Source: Prescottella soli
GTDB lineage: Bacteria; Actinomycetota; Actinomycetes; Mycobacteriales; Mycobacteriaceae
Assembly (NCBI RefSeq): GCF_040024445.1
Contig: NZ_CP157276.1
Coordinates: forward strand, 3,224,001 to 3,288,000
Direction of reading: 5' to 3'
DNA: 64,000 nucleotides
How positions within the stretch are numbered: position 1 is the stretch's first letter; every line of letters starts with the position of its first letter. Of the stretch, positions 17,400 to 25,477 are shown in pieces. The notes below the pieces were generated by a model, which worked only from the letters and a program-made list of their open reading frames with translations, searched no databases and was not told where the DNA came from. The position numbers and the translations under genes are program-made.

Positions 17400-18314
17400 A
17401 TGAATAGTTTCGACGTCATCGACGATGATGTAGAAGAATTCGTATCATGGCGCTCATCCGGCAGTAGCTACCGTCACCGCGGTCACAACATTTTTTGGCG
17501 GGATGGCGGAACCGGTACCGGCGAAACGCTGGTGTGTATCCACGGTTTTCCGACGGCGTCGTGGGACTGGCATGCGATCTGGCCCGGCCTCACCGAACGG
17601 TTCGGGCGGGTGATCGCCCCGGACATGATCGGGTTCGGTTGGTCGGCCAAGCCTCGCGGCTACGACTACTCGATCTTCGACCAGGCGGACCTACACGAGA
17701 ACCTGTTGCGAGAGCAGGGGGTAGGAAGCTATCACATTCTCGCGCATGACTACGGCGATTCGGTCGCGCAAGAACTGCTGGCCCGCCACGACGAGCGCCG
17801 GGGGGCCGGCGACAATTCACTGCTCGTCAAATCGGTATGTCTGCTCAACGGCGGACTGTTTCCCGAGACACATCGACCACGTCTGATCCAACGGCTGCTG
17901 CTCACCCCGGCCGGCTCCGTAGTGGCTGCGATGTTGACCGAACGTGCCTTCGTCCGCAGTCTCGCCGCGGTATTCGGCCCGCAGACCAGACCGACGTCAC
18001 AGGAGATGCACCAGTTCTGGCGGTTGTTCTCCCATGACGGGGGCTACCGCAACGGGCACCGGCTGGCCCGGGGCATAACCGAGCGTGTGGAGAACCGGCA
18101 GCGGTGGGTCGGTGCATTGCAGAGGAAAGGCGTGCCGGTGCGCGTGATCGATGGCCCGCTGGACCCGATCTCCGGCGCGCACATGGTCGAGCGGTACCGG
18201 GAACTGGTACCCGACCCGGACATCGTGCTGCTGCCCGGCATCGGACACTATCCGCACGTGGAGGACCCGGACGCGACGTTGAACGCGTTCCTCGAGTTCC
18301 ACGCGTGGAGATGA
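17400..18314 (+). CDS. Alpha/beta hydrolase with Asp nucleophile (haloalkane dehalogenase/epoxide hydrolase-like)
   Basis: 304 residues. CIHGFPTASWDWHAIWPGL (oxyanion HGFP at 48-51) is followed by APDMIGFGWSAKP and LAHDYGDSVAQELL. The nucleophile position is Asp117 in HDYGD, as in haloalkane dehalogenases, epoxide hydrolases and the MEST group, rather than the Ser of esterases. The acid and His come from DGPLDPISG and LPGIGHYPHVEDP. It likely opens an ester, epoxide or C-halogen bond through an alkyl-enzyme ester. It lies next to a catabolic-looking gene set but 685 bp from it. Confidence 0.85.
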   Translation: MNSFDVIDDDVEEFVSWRSSGSSYRHRGHNIFWRDGGTGTGETLVCIHGFPTASWDWHAIWPGLTERFGRVIAPDMIGFGWSAKPRGYDYSIFDQADLHENLLREQGVGSYHILAHDYGDSVAQELLARHDERRGAGDNSLLVKSVCLLNGGLFPETHRPRLIQRLLLTPAGSVVAAMLTERAFVRSLAAVFGPQTRPTSQEMHQFWRLFSHDGGYRNGHRLARGITERVENRQRWVGALQRKGVPVRVIDGPLDPISGAHMVERYRELVPDPDIVLLPGIGHYPHVEDPDATLNAFLEFHAWR

Positions 18315-18449
18315 TGCTCGGTGTCCTACTTCCGGCGTTGGCCTAAGTAATTTGACGGCCGAGGCGAGATCGACTGGTGGTCCACGTATTTCTCTCGCTT
18401 CGGCGAGGTCCCACGGCTTCCGCAGTCCCGATTAGATGTGTGAATTCCC

Positions 18450-18707
18450 ATGAACTCTCATGAGTATCGGCAATGGCGCGATAGGCGTCGTGCCGCTTGG
18501 ATCGAAGCCAACCGCAAGCGCAACCATCCTGAGGCCGAGGTTGAGCACCTCATCGACTTCGCCCTCAGGTGGGCGCCTTTTGGGGGCGCTACCGAGGAGG
18601 GCATACTTGTGAACTTCGGAATGACTACGCGCCGGTTCATCGAGCGATTGTGGCAGGTCATCCCTGAATTGAACTGTGTCAAGAACGAGATTCGCCTTTT
18701 AGTTTAG
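18450..18707 (+). CDS. Small DUF3263-like protein
   Basis: 85 residues. IDFALRWAPFGGATEEGILVNFGMTTRRFIERLWQVI resembles the DUF3263 pattern (a tryptophan, a helical stretch, then an HTH-like helix) in small actinobacterial proteins. The N-terminal 30 residues are very basic (QWRDRRRAAWIEANRKRN), suggesting nucleic-acid contact. No strong ribosome binding site precedes the ATG. Function is unknown. It is convergent or unlinked to neighbours; the next gene has its own promoter at 18755-18783. Confidence 0.6.
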   Translation: MNSHEYRQWRDRRRAAWIEANRKRNHPEAEVEHLIDFALRWAPFGGATEEGILVNFGMTTRRFIERLWQVIPELNCVKNEIRLLV

Positions 18708-18741
18708 GGGGAGGCGGACCCGCCCGTACGTTGAATGCAAT

Positions 18742-18788
18742 CGACAACCTGGGGTTGACGCTCGCGGATCGTCAACCTACGGTTGTCG
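18742..18788 (+). promoter_or_regulatory. Leaderless promoter covered by two CAACC-N3-GGTTG operators
   Basis: A good sigma-70-like promoter is visible: TTGACG at 18755-18760, a 17-bp spacer, and TACGGT at 18778-18783. The expected start is about 18790, the A of the ATG. Two 13-bp palindromes CAACC-N3-GGTTG lie at 18745-18757 and 18774-18786, over the -35 and -10. The two sites are also mirror images of each other (18742-18760 against 18770-18788). This is a tightly repressible promoter for a leaderless mRNA, probably bound by the HTH protein it encodes. Confidence 0.7.
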
Positions 18789-18789
18789 T

Positions 18790-19533
18790 ATGACGAATCC
18801 GGTGCCCATGACGAATCCTGTCCGCCTCGACGACCTGATCGACGCGATCAAGAAGGTCCATACCGACGCGCTCGAACAACTGACCGACGCGGTGCTGACC
18901 GCCGAACACCTCGGCGACATCGCCGACCACCTGATCGGGCACTTCGTGGACCAGGCGCGACGCTCCGGCGCGTCATGGACCGATATCGGTCGCGGCATGG
19001 GGGTCACGAAGCAGGCGGCCCAGAAGCGGTTCGTGCCCAAGGGGCCGGGCGAGCCGTCCGACCTCGACGCGGATCAGGGCTTCAGCAGGTTCACGCCCCG
19101 CGCCCGCAACGCGGTGATGGCCGCGCAGAACGCCGCCCGGGCCGCCGGCAACGACCAGATCGTGCCCGAGCACCTGGTCCTCGGCCTGCTCACGGACCCG
19201 GAGGCACTCGCGGTGAAAACGCTTGCTGCGCAGGACCTGGACGTCGACACGGTGCGGCGGGCCGTGCTCACGGTGCTGCCGCCGAAGGTCGATCAGCTGC
19301 CCGACCTCATTCCGTTCGACGCCGGCGCCCGTAAGGTCCTCGAGCTCACGTTCCGTGAAGCCCTCCGGCTGGGGCACAACTACATCGGCACCGAGCACAT
19401 GCTGCTGGCGCTGCTCGAGCAGGAACACGGAGCGGGGGTTCTCTCCGAGCTCGGCTTCGACAAGTCGGCCGCCGACACGTACGTCGTCGAAACCCTCGCT
19501 GTGTTCCTGGCCGCTCAGCAGCAGGAGAAGTAG
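18790..19533 (+). CDS. HTH plus Clp N-terminal (double Clp-N repeat) regulator
   Basis: 247 residues. Residues about 10-85 contain an HTH-like segment (HLGDIADHLIGHFVDQARRSGASWTDIGRGMGVTKQAAQKRFVPKG). The rest carries two Clp amino-terminal repeats: FTPRARNAVMAAQNAARAAGNDQIVPEHLVLGLL and LIPFDAGARKVLELTFREALRLGHNYIGTEHMLLALL. There are no AAA modules, so it is not a protease chaperone but a sensor or adaptor-like regulator. A tandem 18-bp duplication gives two alternative starts (ATG 18790 and 18808, both followed by ACGAATCC). The first would sit at the 5' end of a leaderless mRNA. Confidence 0.85.
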   Translation: MTNPVPMTNPVRLDDLIDAIKKVHTDALEQLTDAVLTAEHLGDIADHLIGHFVDQARRSGASWTDIGRGMGVTKQAAQKRFVPKGPGEPSDLDADQGFSRFTPRARNAVMAAQNAARAAGNDQIVPEHLVLGLLTDPEALAVKTLAAQDLDVDTVRRAVLTVLPPKVDQLPDLIPFDAGARKVLELTFREALRLGHNYIGTEHMLLALLEQEHGAGVLSELGFDKSAADTYVVETLAVFLAAQQQEK

Positions 19534-19546
19534 TTCTCCGCCAGGG

Positions 19547-20665
19547 TCATTGGGCGAACCGCAGGATCGCCGCGGCCGGGACCTCGTCCGGTACGTCGCC
19601 GGAGCGGAGGGCGAGGACCTTCGCCCCGGTCAGCAGTGCCCGGCGGGCGATCTCGTCCACCACGCCGTACGAGTGGTTGCCGTCGAGCTCGGCCAGCGTG
19701 ACCGTTCCGCTGTCGGGGTCGATGGTGCCGGGCACGACGCCCTCGATGTCGACCATCAGCGTCTCGATCCGGCCGAACGTCGCCGACCGGGCCACGTCGG
19801 AGATCTCGACCTGTGCCCGTCCCTTGGAACGCAGTTCGTCGAACTGCTTGCGGGTCTCGGCGAGCTGCTGGGCGTAGTAGCTGTCGAGCACCTTTCGGCA
19901 GGTCTCCGCGATCTGACCGTCGGTCATCTCCTCCGGATTGCCGGGAATCCCCTCGTCGAGCAGCTTGTGGTAGTTGTTCACCGCGCGATACTGCGAGGCG
20001 GTCGGTTCCGCGGCCGCGAGAATCAGGGGAATGTCCCGGCCGGTCAGCACGCTCCGGAGCGCGTGGTCGATCGCGCGCACGTACTCGTGGACGCGGAGCT
20101 TGCGGCCCTCGTCGCCCTGTACCCGACCGTGCACCCGGCCCGGCGGGGTGCGCCCGAGCGACGACACCCCCGCGTAGCTGGCGGCGTCCGAGGGCAGGCC
20201 GGGAACGTCGATCTTCGTCGGTGGCTGATCGGCCGTGACCTCGATCATGCGCACGGAGCCCTCGGCGAGGGCCAGTACGTAGGCGGTCTGCGGGAAGGTC
20301 ACCGTCCGCAACAGCGGCTTGATGTAGAAGCGATCGCCGACGATGACGGTCGATCCGAGTCGATTGGGTAGCCGATAGCGCCGTAGCCGGTCCGGGGTGG
20401 CGAGTACGACGAGGGAGCGGGCCTGATAGCGCCAGAACGCCTCGTCGTTGATCAAATCTTCGAATGCTTGCTCGAACGCCGCGCGTTCCTTCGGGTCGTC
20501 GACCTGTTCGACCGCGGACTTGACCTGGTTCGTGAACTCGAGTCGGCTCTTACCCGGATCCTGGATGTCGTCCTCGGTGGGCGTGTAGATCGAGATGCAG
20601 GTCGGACCCTCCACCCCGGCGAGCCGTCGGATCTCGGCATGACTCGGAATATCGCTGTAGAGCAT
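19547..20665 (-). CDS. baeRF-type (archaeo-eukaryotic release-factor-like) protein
   Basis: 372 residues beginning MLYSDIPSHAEIRRLAG with GPTCISIYTPTE. The middle region LRTVTFPQTAYVLALAEGSVRMIEV and YRAVNNYHKLLDEGIPGNPEEM, plus the C-terminal VTLAELDGNHSYGVVDEIARRALLTGAKVLALRSGDVP, fit the bacterial relatives of eRF1/Vms1. These are proposed ribosome-associated or peptidyl-tRNA-acting stress proteins. The biochemical role of this subfamily is not established. It is convergent with the Clp-N regulator (13 bp gap) and preceded by a weak GGAGG-like site. Confidence 0.75.
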   Translation of the reverse strand: MLYSDIPSHAEIRRLAGVEGPTCISIYTPTEDDIQDPGKSRLEFTNQVKSAVEQVDDPKERAAFEQAFEDLINDEAFWRYQARSLVVLATPDRLRRYRLPNRLGSTVIVGDRFYIKPLLRTVTFPQTAYVLALAEGSVRMIEVTADQPPTKIDVPGLPSDAASYAGVSSLGRTPPGRVHGRVQGDEGRKLRVHEYVRAIDHALRSVLTGRDIPLILAAAEPTASQYRAVNNYHKLLDEGIPGNPEEMTDGQIAETCRKVLDSYYAQQLAETRKQFDELRSKGRAQVEISDVARSATFGRIETLMVDIEGVVPGTIDPDSGTVTLAELDGNHSYGVVDEIARRALLTGAKVLALRSGDVPDEVPAAAILRFAQ

Positions 20666-20850
20666 TCCTCGACCTCCCGGTAGTTGGTCGTTTTCAGCGT
20701 ACCCAGGAGGACGACGTCCTGGCAGGGGTTTGTTCGCGGCCCGGGAGACCTCGGGCCGCCCCGGTCATCTGCCCGCTCAATGGAAGAGGTCCTGGCCCGC
20801 ATCCGCGTGCGATCGGTAATGATCTGGGGCAGTTGAGACTTGGAGGAGAT

Positions 20851-21684
20851 ATGGGACAGCTCGAAGGCAGGACGGCGTTCGTGACCGGCGCGGCGCGCGG
20901 GCAGGGCCGGGCGCACGCGCTCGCCCTCGCCGCGGAGGGCGCCGACGTGTTCGGCATCGACATCTGCGCCGACGTGGCGACCGTGCCGTACCCGTTGGCG
21001 ACCGTCGACGAACTCGACGAGACCCGCCGGCTGGTCGAGGCGCTCGGCGTCCGGTGCCGGACCGCGGTGGTGGACGTGCGCGACGGGGCGGCGGTGGACG
21101 CGGCCGTCGCCACCGCGATCGCCGAGCTCGGCAAGATCGACATCTGCATCGCGAACGCGGGGGTGTGTGCGTTCGCGAAGACGTGGGAGCTCACCGACGA
21201 GATGTGGGGCGCCGTGGTCGACACCAACCTGACCGGTGTCTTCAAGACGCTGCGCGCGGTGGCACCGCACATGATCGAACAGGGATACGGACGCATCGTC
21301 GCGACGTCGTCGATGGGCGGGCACATGGGCACCCCGAACCTGTCGCACTACGTGGCCGCCAAGTGGGGCGTGATCGGGCTCGTGAAGACCCTGGCCCTGG
21401 AACTCGCCCGGTACGGGATCACCGTCAACGCGGTGTGCCCGGGCTCGGTCGACACCCCGATGGTCCACAACGAGGCGTTCTACGGACTGTTCGCTCCGGA
21501 CATCGAGCACCCGACGCGGGAGACCGTCGAATCGCGGTACGCCTCGATCACGCCGATGCGGGTGCCGTGGATGGCCCCGGAGGACATCTCGCACGCGGTC
21601 CTCTATCTGGTGTCGGAGCAGGCGCGCTACGTCACCGGGACGTCGCTGGACGTCAGTGCCGGCAGTTCGGCGCTCATGCCCTGA
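20851..21684 (+). CDS. Mycofactocin-type SDR family oxidoreductase
   Basis: 277 residues; the ATG follows GGAGGAGAT. The nucleotide-binding motif is TGAARGQGRAHALALAAEGADVFGIDIC. The active site is SSMGG...HYVAAKWG with Y-x3-K, and NAG is in IANAGVC. The extended insert after the D-x-C segment and the TGAARGQGR signature are those of actinobacterial SDRs predicted to keep NAD bound and exchange electrons with mycofactocin. The substrate is probably an alcohol or ketone. A related paralog is at 45542-46354. No mycofactocin biosynthesis genes are in view. Confidence 0.88.
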   Translation: MGQLEGRTAFVTGAARGQGRAHALALAAEGADVFGIDICADVATVPYPLATVDELDETRRLVEALGVRCRTAVVDVRDGAAVDAAVATAIAELGKIDICIANAGVCAFAKTWELTDEMWGAVVDTNLTGVFKTLRAVAPHMIEQGYGRIVATSSMGGHMGTPNLSHYVAAKWGVIGLVKTLALELARYGITVNAVCPGSVDTPMVHNEAFYGLFAPDIEHPTRETVESRYASITPMRVPWMAPEDISHAVLYLVSEQARYVTGTSLDVSAGSSALMP

Positions 21685-21800
21685 CCTCCGCCTCCGGGCC
21701 CGCCGCCGGTCACGCATCCGTTGATCTTGGTGTTATGTTCCGGTCGGACGCGGTCGGGTTCGCGCCCGACGGATGACGATGCGTACGGATCGGGGGATCC

Positions 21801-23267
21801 ATGTCGACCAGGCTGACGGCGGTGGCGGCGGTCGCGCTGCTCGGATCTGCGGTGGTGGCGGGCACCGCGGGGGTAGCGACGGCCGAGCCGCTGCCGGGCG
21901 GTGCGCCGGGCGCCGGGCCGTGCGCGTCGGAGCTGTCGCACCACCTCGAGTCGATCATTCCCGAACGCCTCGAGGTGCCGGTCCCGTATCCGGTGATCAC
22001 GCCGGTGCCCTACCCGGCCCCGGAGCCGCCGACCACCCGGATCGCGTCCGAGCCGCTGCCGGACGATCCGTGCGCCGACCCGTGCCCGGATCTGACGGAC
22101 GCGGTTCCGCCGCCGTCGTCGCTGTCGACCGACCTGGGGATCCCGCAGATCGGGCTCAAGCCGACCCCGTTCCACTTCGGCATCCCGATCCCGGGGCCGG
22201 ACCCCGACCCGCTGCCCCCGCCGCCGGATCCGGCGGACCCCGGTGTCGAGTCGGCGCCGCGCACCCCGGCCCCGCCGACGCCGCGGATCGGCAAGGTGGA
22301 CCGGGTCGCGAAGCTGACGGGCGCGGGCTCGGTGAACCGCACCGACAAGCGCTGGCAGGTGCAGGGCACCGACCTGGGCATCATGTGGGAGAGCGCGCCC
22401 GGGCAGGTCGCGATCGCCTTCGGCGACACCATCGGCAAGGGGTTCCACCCGCCGGGCGGTCAGGGCGACGACTGGCGCAGCAACGTCCTCGCTTTCAGCA
22501 CCGACCAGGACCTTTCGGACGGAATGACTTTCGACTCGATGGTGCAGGACGGCCGGTGCCACGCCGCGGAACTCCTCAGCAGCCGCAAGATGGACAACGT
22601 CGAGATCACCACCATCCCCACGTCGGGGTTCGCGATCGGTGACCGGCAGTACATGAGCTACATGTCCATTCGCACGTGGAACAGCATCCCCGGCACGTGG
22701 TGGACCAACCACGGCGGCATCGCCTACTCCGACGACGGCGGCTCCACGTGGGTGAAGGATCCGTACGCTCAGTGGGACAACATCTTCGGTGTCACCAACT
22801 TCCAGGTCGCGGCGATGGTGCCGGCTGGGGACTACGTGTACATGTTCGGTACCCCCAACACCCGGCTCGGTGCGGTGGGCCTGGCGCGGGTGCCCAAGGA
22901 CCAGGTGCTGAACAAGTCGGCGTACCAGTACTGGCAGAACGGGAGCTGGACTCCCGTCGGCGGGTACACCGCCGCCACGCCGATCGTGCACGGCCCGGTC
23001 GCCGAACTGTCGGTGCACTACGACGAGTCCACCGACAAGTGGCAGATGTCGTACCTCGACACCGCGAAGACGGCAATCGTTCTGCGCGAAGCGGATTCGC
23101 CTCAGGGTGAGTGGTCCGACGGTGCACCCATGGTGTCGGTGGTGGACTATCCGGAACTCTACGGCGGCTTCATCCACCCGTGGTCGCGCGACAACGACCT
23201 GTACTTCACGATCTCGACGTGGTCGGACTACAACGTCTTCCTGATGCGGGCCCGGATCAACGAATAG
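21801..23267 (+). CDS. Secreted DUF4185-domain protein with Pro-rich linker
   Basis: 488 residues. A signal peptide (MSTRLTAVAAVALLGSA...ATAEP) is followed by a long Pro/Asp-rich linker (about residues 60-165). The DUF4185 domain comes next, starting near VNRTDKRWQVQGTDLGIMWE. Blocks such as IAFGDTIGKGF, NHGGIAYSDDGGSTWVKDP, YVYMFGTPNTRLGAVGLARVP and YGGFIHPWS suggest a beta-propeller-like fold used in some secreted glycosidase-like proteins. The enzymatic activity is unknown. The 3' end overlaps the convergent hydrolase gene by 11 bases. Confidence 0.85.
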   Translation: MSTRLTAVAAVALLGSAVVAGTAGVATAEPLPGGAPGAGPCASELSHHLESIIPERLEVPVPYPVITPVPYPAPEPPTTRIASEPLPDDPCADPCPDLTDAVPPPSSLSTDLGIPQIGLKPTPFHFGIPIPGPDPDPLPPPPDPADPGVESAPRTPAPPTPRIGKVDRVAKLTGAGSVNRTDKRWQVQGTDLGIMWESAPGQVAIAFGDTIGKGFHPPGGQGDDWRSNVLAFSTDQDLSDGMTFDSMVQDGRCHAAELLSSRKMDNVEITTIPTSGFAIGDRQYMSYMSIRTWNSIPGTWWTNHGGIAYSDDGGSTWVKDPYAQWDNIFGVTNFQVAAMVPAGDYVYMFGTPNTRLGAVGLARVPKDQVLNKSAYQYWQNGSWTPVGGYTAATPIVHGPVAELSVHYDESTDKWQMSYLDTAKTAIVLREADSPQGEWSDGAPMVSVVDYPELYGGFIHPWSRDNDLYFTISTWSDYNVFLMRARINE

Positions 23268-23910
23268 CGAACAGGTCGGCGGCGGCCGCGACGGTTTGCG
23301 CGACGACGTCGGCGCGGTCGGGATCGAGGCCGTGGCGGCCGCCCTCGATCAGGATCAGCCGGTGCTGGGCCGGGATCAGGTCGAGCGCGGTGCGCATCTC
23401 GTCGGGCGTGCCGAACGGGTCGCGGTCGCCGTGCACGAACAGCGACGGCGTCCGCAGGTCCGGTAGGTGCTCGGTGCGCTGCTTCTCCGGCTTGCCCGGC
23501 GAGTGCAGCGGATACGACAGCAGCACCAGACCGTCCGCGACGTCGGGGCGTTCGGCGGCCAGCATCGTCGACTGGCGCCCGCCGTACGAGTGGCCCGCCA
23601 GGATCATCGGGCCGTCGGCGAGGCCGCGGATCGCGTCGGCCGCGGCGACGATGCCGTCCCGGTCCTGGCCGGCGTGGGCCTGGTTGGGCGGCCCGGATCC
23701 GCGACGCTGCCGGAACGGCAGGTTGTAGCGCAGCACCAGGAGTCCGCCTTCGGCGAAGCCGGCCGCCATGGCCTGCAACAGTTTTGCGTCGCAGTCGCCG
23801 CCGGCCCCGTGCGCGAGGACCAGCTTTCCGACCGGATCCGCGCCGGGGTGGTGCAGGTAGCCCTGCACGCCTTCGTCGTCGAGATGGAACGGTTCGCCCA
23901 GCGCACTCAT
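23257..23910 (-). CDS. Alpha/beta hydrolase (dienelactone hydrolase/KANL3-Tex30-like)
   Basis: 217 residues from the ATG at 23910; an in-frame ATG at 23916 is equally possible. LVLAHGAGGDCDAKLLQAMAAGFAEGG, then ILAGHSYGGRQSTMLAAE (nucleophile Ser in GHSYGG), LFVHGDRDPFGTPDEM and LIEGGRHGLDP give the complete Ser-Asp-His set of the small KANL3/Tex30-like group. The substrate is unknown. Its KLLQAMA coding segment (23767-23795) recurs almost unchanged at 31237-31265. Confidence 0.85.
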   Translation of the reverse strand: MSALGEPFHLDDEGVQGYLHHPGADPVGKLVLAHGAGGDCDAKLLQAMAAGFAEGGLLVLRYNLPFRQRRGSGPPNQAHAGQDRDGIVAAADAIRGLADGPMILAGHSYGGRQSTMLAAERPDVADGLVLLSYPLHSPGKPEKQRTEHLPDLRTPSLFVHGDRDPFGTPDEMRTALDLIPAQHRLILIEGGRHGLDPDRADVVAQTVAAAADLFAIR

Positions 23911-23934
23911 GAACATCGAGGTTACCGTGGGAAG

Positions 23935-25416
23935 GTGCAGCGGCTGCGGGTGCTGGTCACCGGCGCCACCGGATACATCGGTGGCCGCCTGACGCCGCGC
24001 TTGCTCGCCGCGGGCCATGACGTGCGTGTGTTGGTGCGCTCTCCCGACAAACTGCGCGACATTCCGTGGGCCCGCCGGGTGGAGATCGTCCGCGGCGACC
24101 TGGGCGACCCGGATTCCCTCCGCGCCGCGACCGCCGGGATCGACGTCGTCTACTACCTGGTGCACTCGATGGGCGGGGCGCGGGAGTTCGTGGAGACCGA
24201 GCGGGTGGAGGCGTCGAACATGGCGGCGGCCGCCCGCGAGGCCGGCGTGGGCCGATTCGTCTATCTCGGCGGGCTGCATCCGGAGAACACCGAACTGTCC
24301 CCGCACATGCGTTCGCGCGCGCAGGTCGGCCGCATCCTGACGGAGTCGGGCGTAGCGACCCTCGTGTTGCAGGCCGGGGTGGTTATCGGATCGGGGTCGG
24401 CGTCGTTCGAGATGATCCGGCATCTGACCAACCGCCTCCCGGTGATGACGACCCCCCGATGGGTGAACAACCGGATTCAACCGATCGCAGTGCGCGATGT
24501 CCTGTACTACCTGGTGAGGGCGGCCGACGCTCCGCTGCCGCGCAGCCGCGCCTACGACATCGGTGGCCCCGACGTCCTGACCTACGGCGACATGATGAAG
24601 GTGTACGCGGAGGTCGCGGGGCTGCGCCGCCGCCGTGTGCTGGTGCTCCCGGTGCTCACGCCGCGGTTGGCGGGCCTGTGGATCGGGCTGGTCACCCCCA
24701 TCCCGAGCGTGCTCGGGCGGGCACTGATCGAATCCCTGCACGACGACGCGGTCATTGCCGACCGCGACATCGACGACGTCGTCCCGCCGCCGCAGAGAGG
24801 TCTGACGTCCTATCCGACGGCGGTGCGACTCGCGTTGCGGCGCATCCGGGACGGCGAGGTGGAGACCAACTGGGCCAGTGCGTCGCCGGTGGGGGCGCCG
24901 TCGGATCCGCTGCCGTCCGATCCCGACTGGGCGGAGGAGGCCGTCTACACGGACGTTCGCAGCGCGGAGTGCGATGCGGACGCCGACACGCTGTGGCAGG
25001 TCGTCGAGAGCATTGGTGGCGAGAACGGTTGGTACTCTTTCCCACTCGCCTGGGTGGTTCGCGGGTGGCTCGACCGCCTGGTGGGCGGTGTCGGGCTGAC
25101 TCGTGGGCGGCGTGACGCCCGCCGGCTCAACACCGGCGACCCGCTGGACTTCTGGCGGGTGGAGTGGATCGACCGCGGCTCACTGCTGCGGCTGCGGGCC
25201 GAGATGCGCACGCCCGGCGGGGCGTGGCTCGAATGGCAGGTGAGCGCGGACGGGCCGAACCGCTCGCGGCTGGACCAGCGCGCGATCTTCTTCCCGAAAG
25301 GTCTTGCCGGGCGGCTCTACTGGTATTCGATCCTGCCGTTCCACGGGATCATCTTCAAGGGCATGCTCGCCAACATCACCGGGGCCGCGGCGCGTGAGTG
25401 CACCGCGGCCGGGTGA
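23935..25416 (+). CDS. NAD(P)-binding SDR/NmrA-like protein fused to DUF2867-type domain
   Basis: 493 residues from the GTG at 23935. Residues 1-300 form an extended-SDR NAD(P)-binding domain: VLVTGATGYIGGRLTPRLLAAGHDVRVLVR, AGIDVVYYLVHSMGG, VGRFVYLGGLHPE and PIAVRDVLYYLV. The C-terminal about 180 residues (VYTDVRSAECDADADTLWQVVESIGGENGWYS to GLAGRLYWYSILPFHGIIFKGMLANI) are the DUF2867 lipid-binding-like domain. This two-domain arrangement is common in actinobacteria, with unknown substrate. It is divergent from the hydrolase gene with only 24 bp between starts, so promoters must overlap. Confidence 0.85.
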   Translation: MQRLRVLVTGATGYIGGRLTPRLLAAGHDVRVLVRSPDKLRDIPWARRVEIVRGDLGDPDSLRAATAGIDVVYYLVHSMGGAREFVETERVEASNMAAAAREAGVGRFVYLGGLHPENTELSPHMRSRAQVGRILTESGVATLVLQAGVVIGSGSASFEMIRHLTNRLPVMTTPRWVNNRIQPIAVRDVLYYLVRAADAPLPRSRAYDIGGPDVLTYGDMMKVYAEVAGLRRRRVLVLPVLTPRLAGLWIGLVTPIPSVLGRALIESLHDDAVIADRDIDDVVPPPQRGLTSYPTAVRLALRRIRDGEVETNWASASPVGAPSDPLPSDPDWAEEAVYTDVRSAECDADADTLWQVVESIGGENGWYSFPLAWVVRGWLDRLVGGVGLTRGRRDARRLNTGDPLDFWRVEWIDRGSLLRLRAEMRTPGGAWLEWQVSADGPNRSRLDQRAIFFPKGLAGRLYWYSILPFHGIIFKGMLANITGAAARECTAAG

Positions 25417-25477
25417 GGCTGTCCCGCACGACACGACCGGGGCCCGGACGGTCCAGCCACCCGGGCCCCGGCATGGA

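Noticed and set aside
21627-23177. A 516-codon minus-strand open frame over the DUF4185 gene
   Set aside because: The plus-strand frame has a signal peptide and domain motifs; the minus one is Arg/His/Val-rich with no domain.
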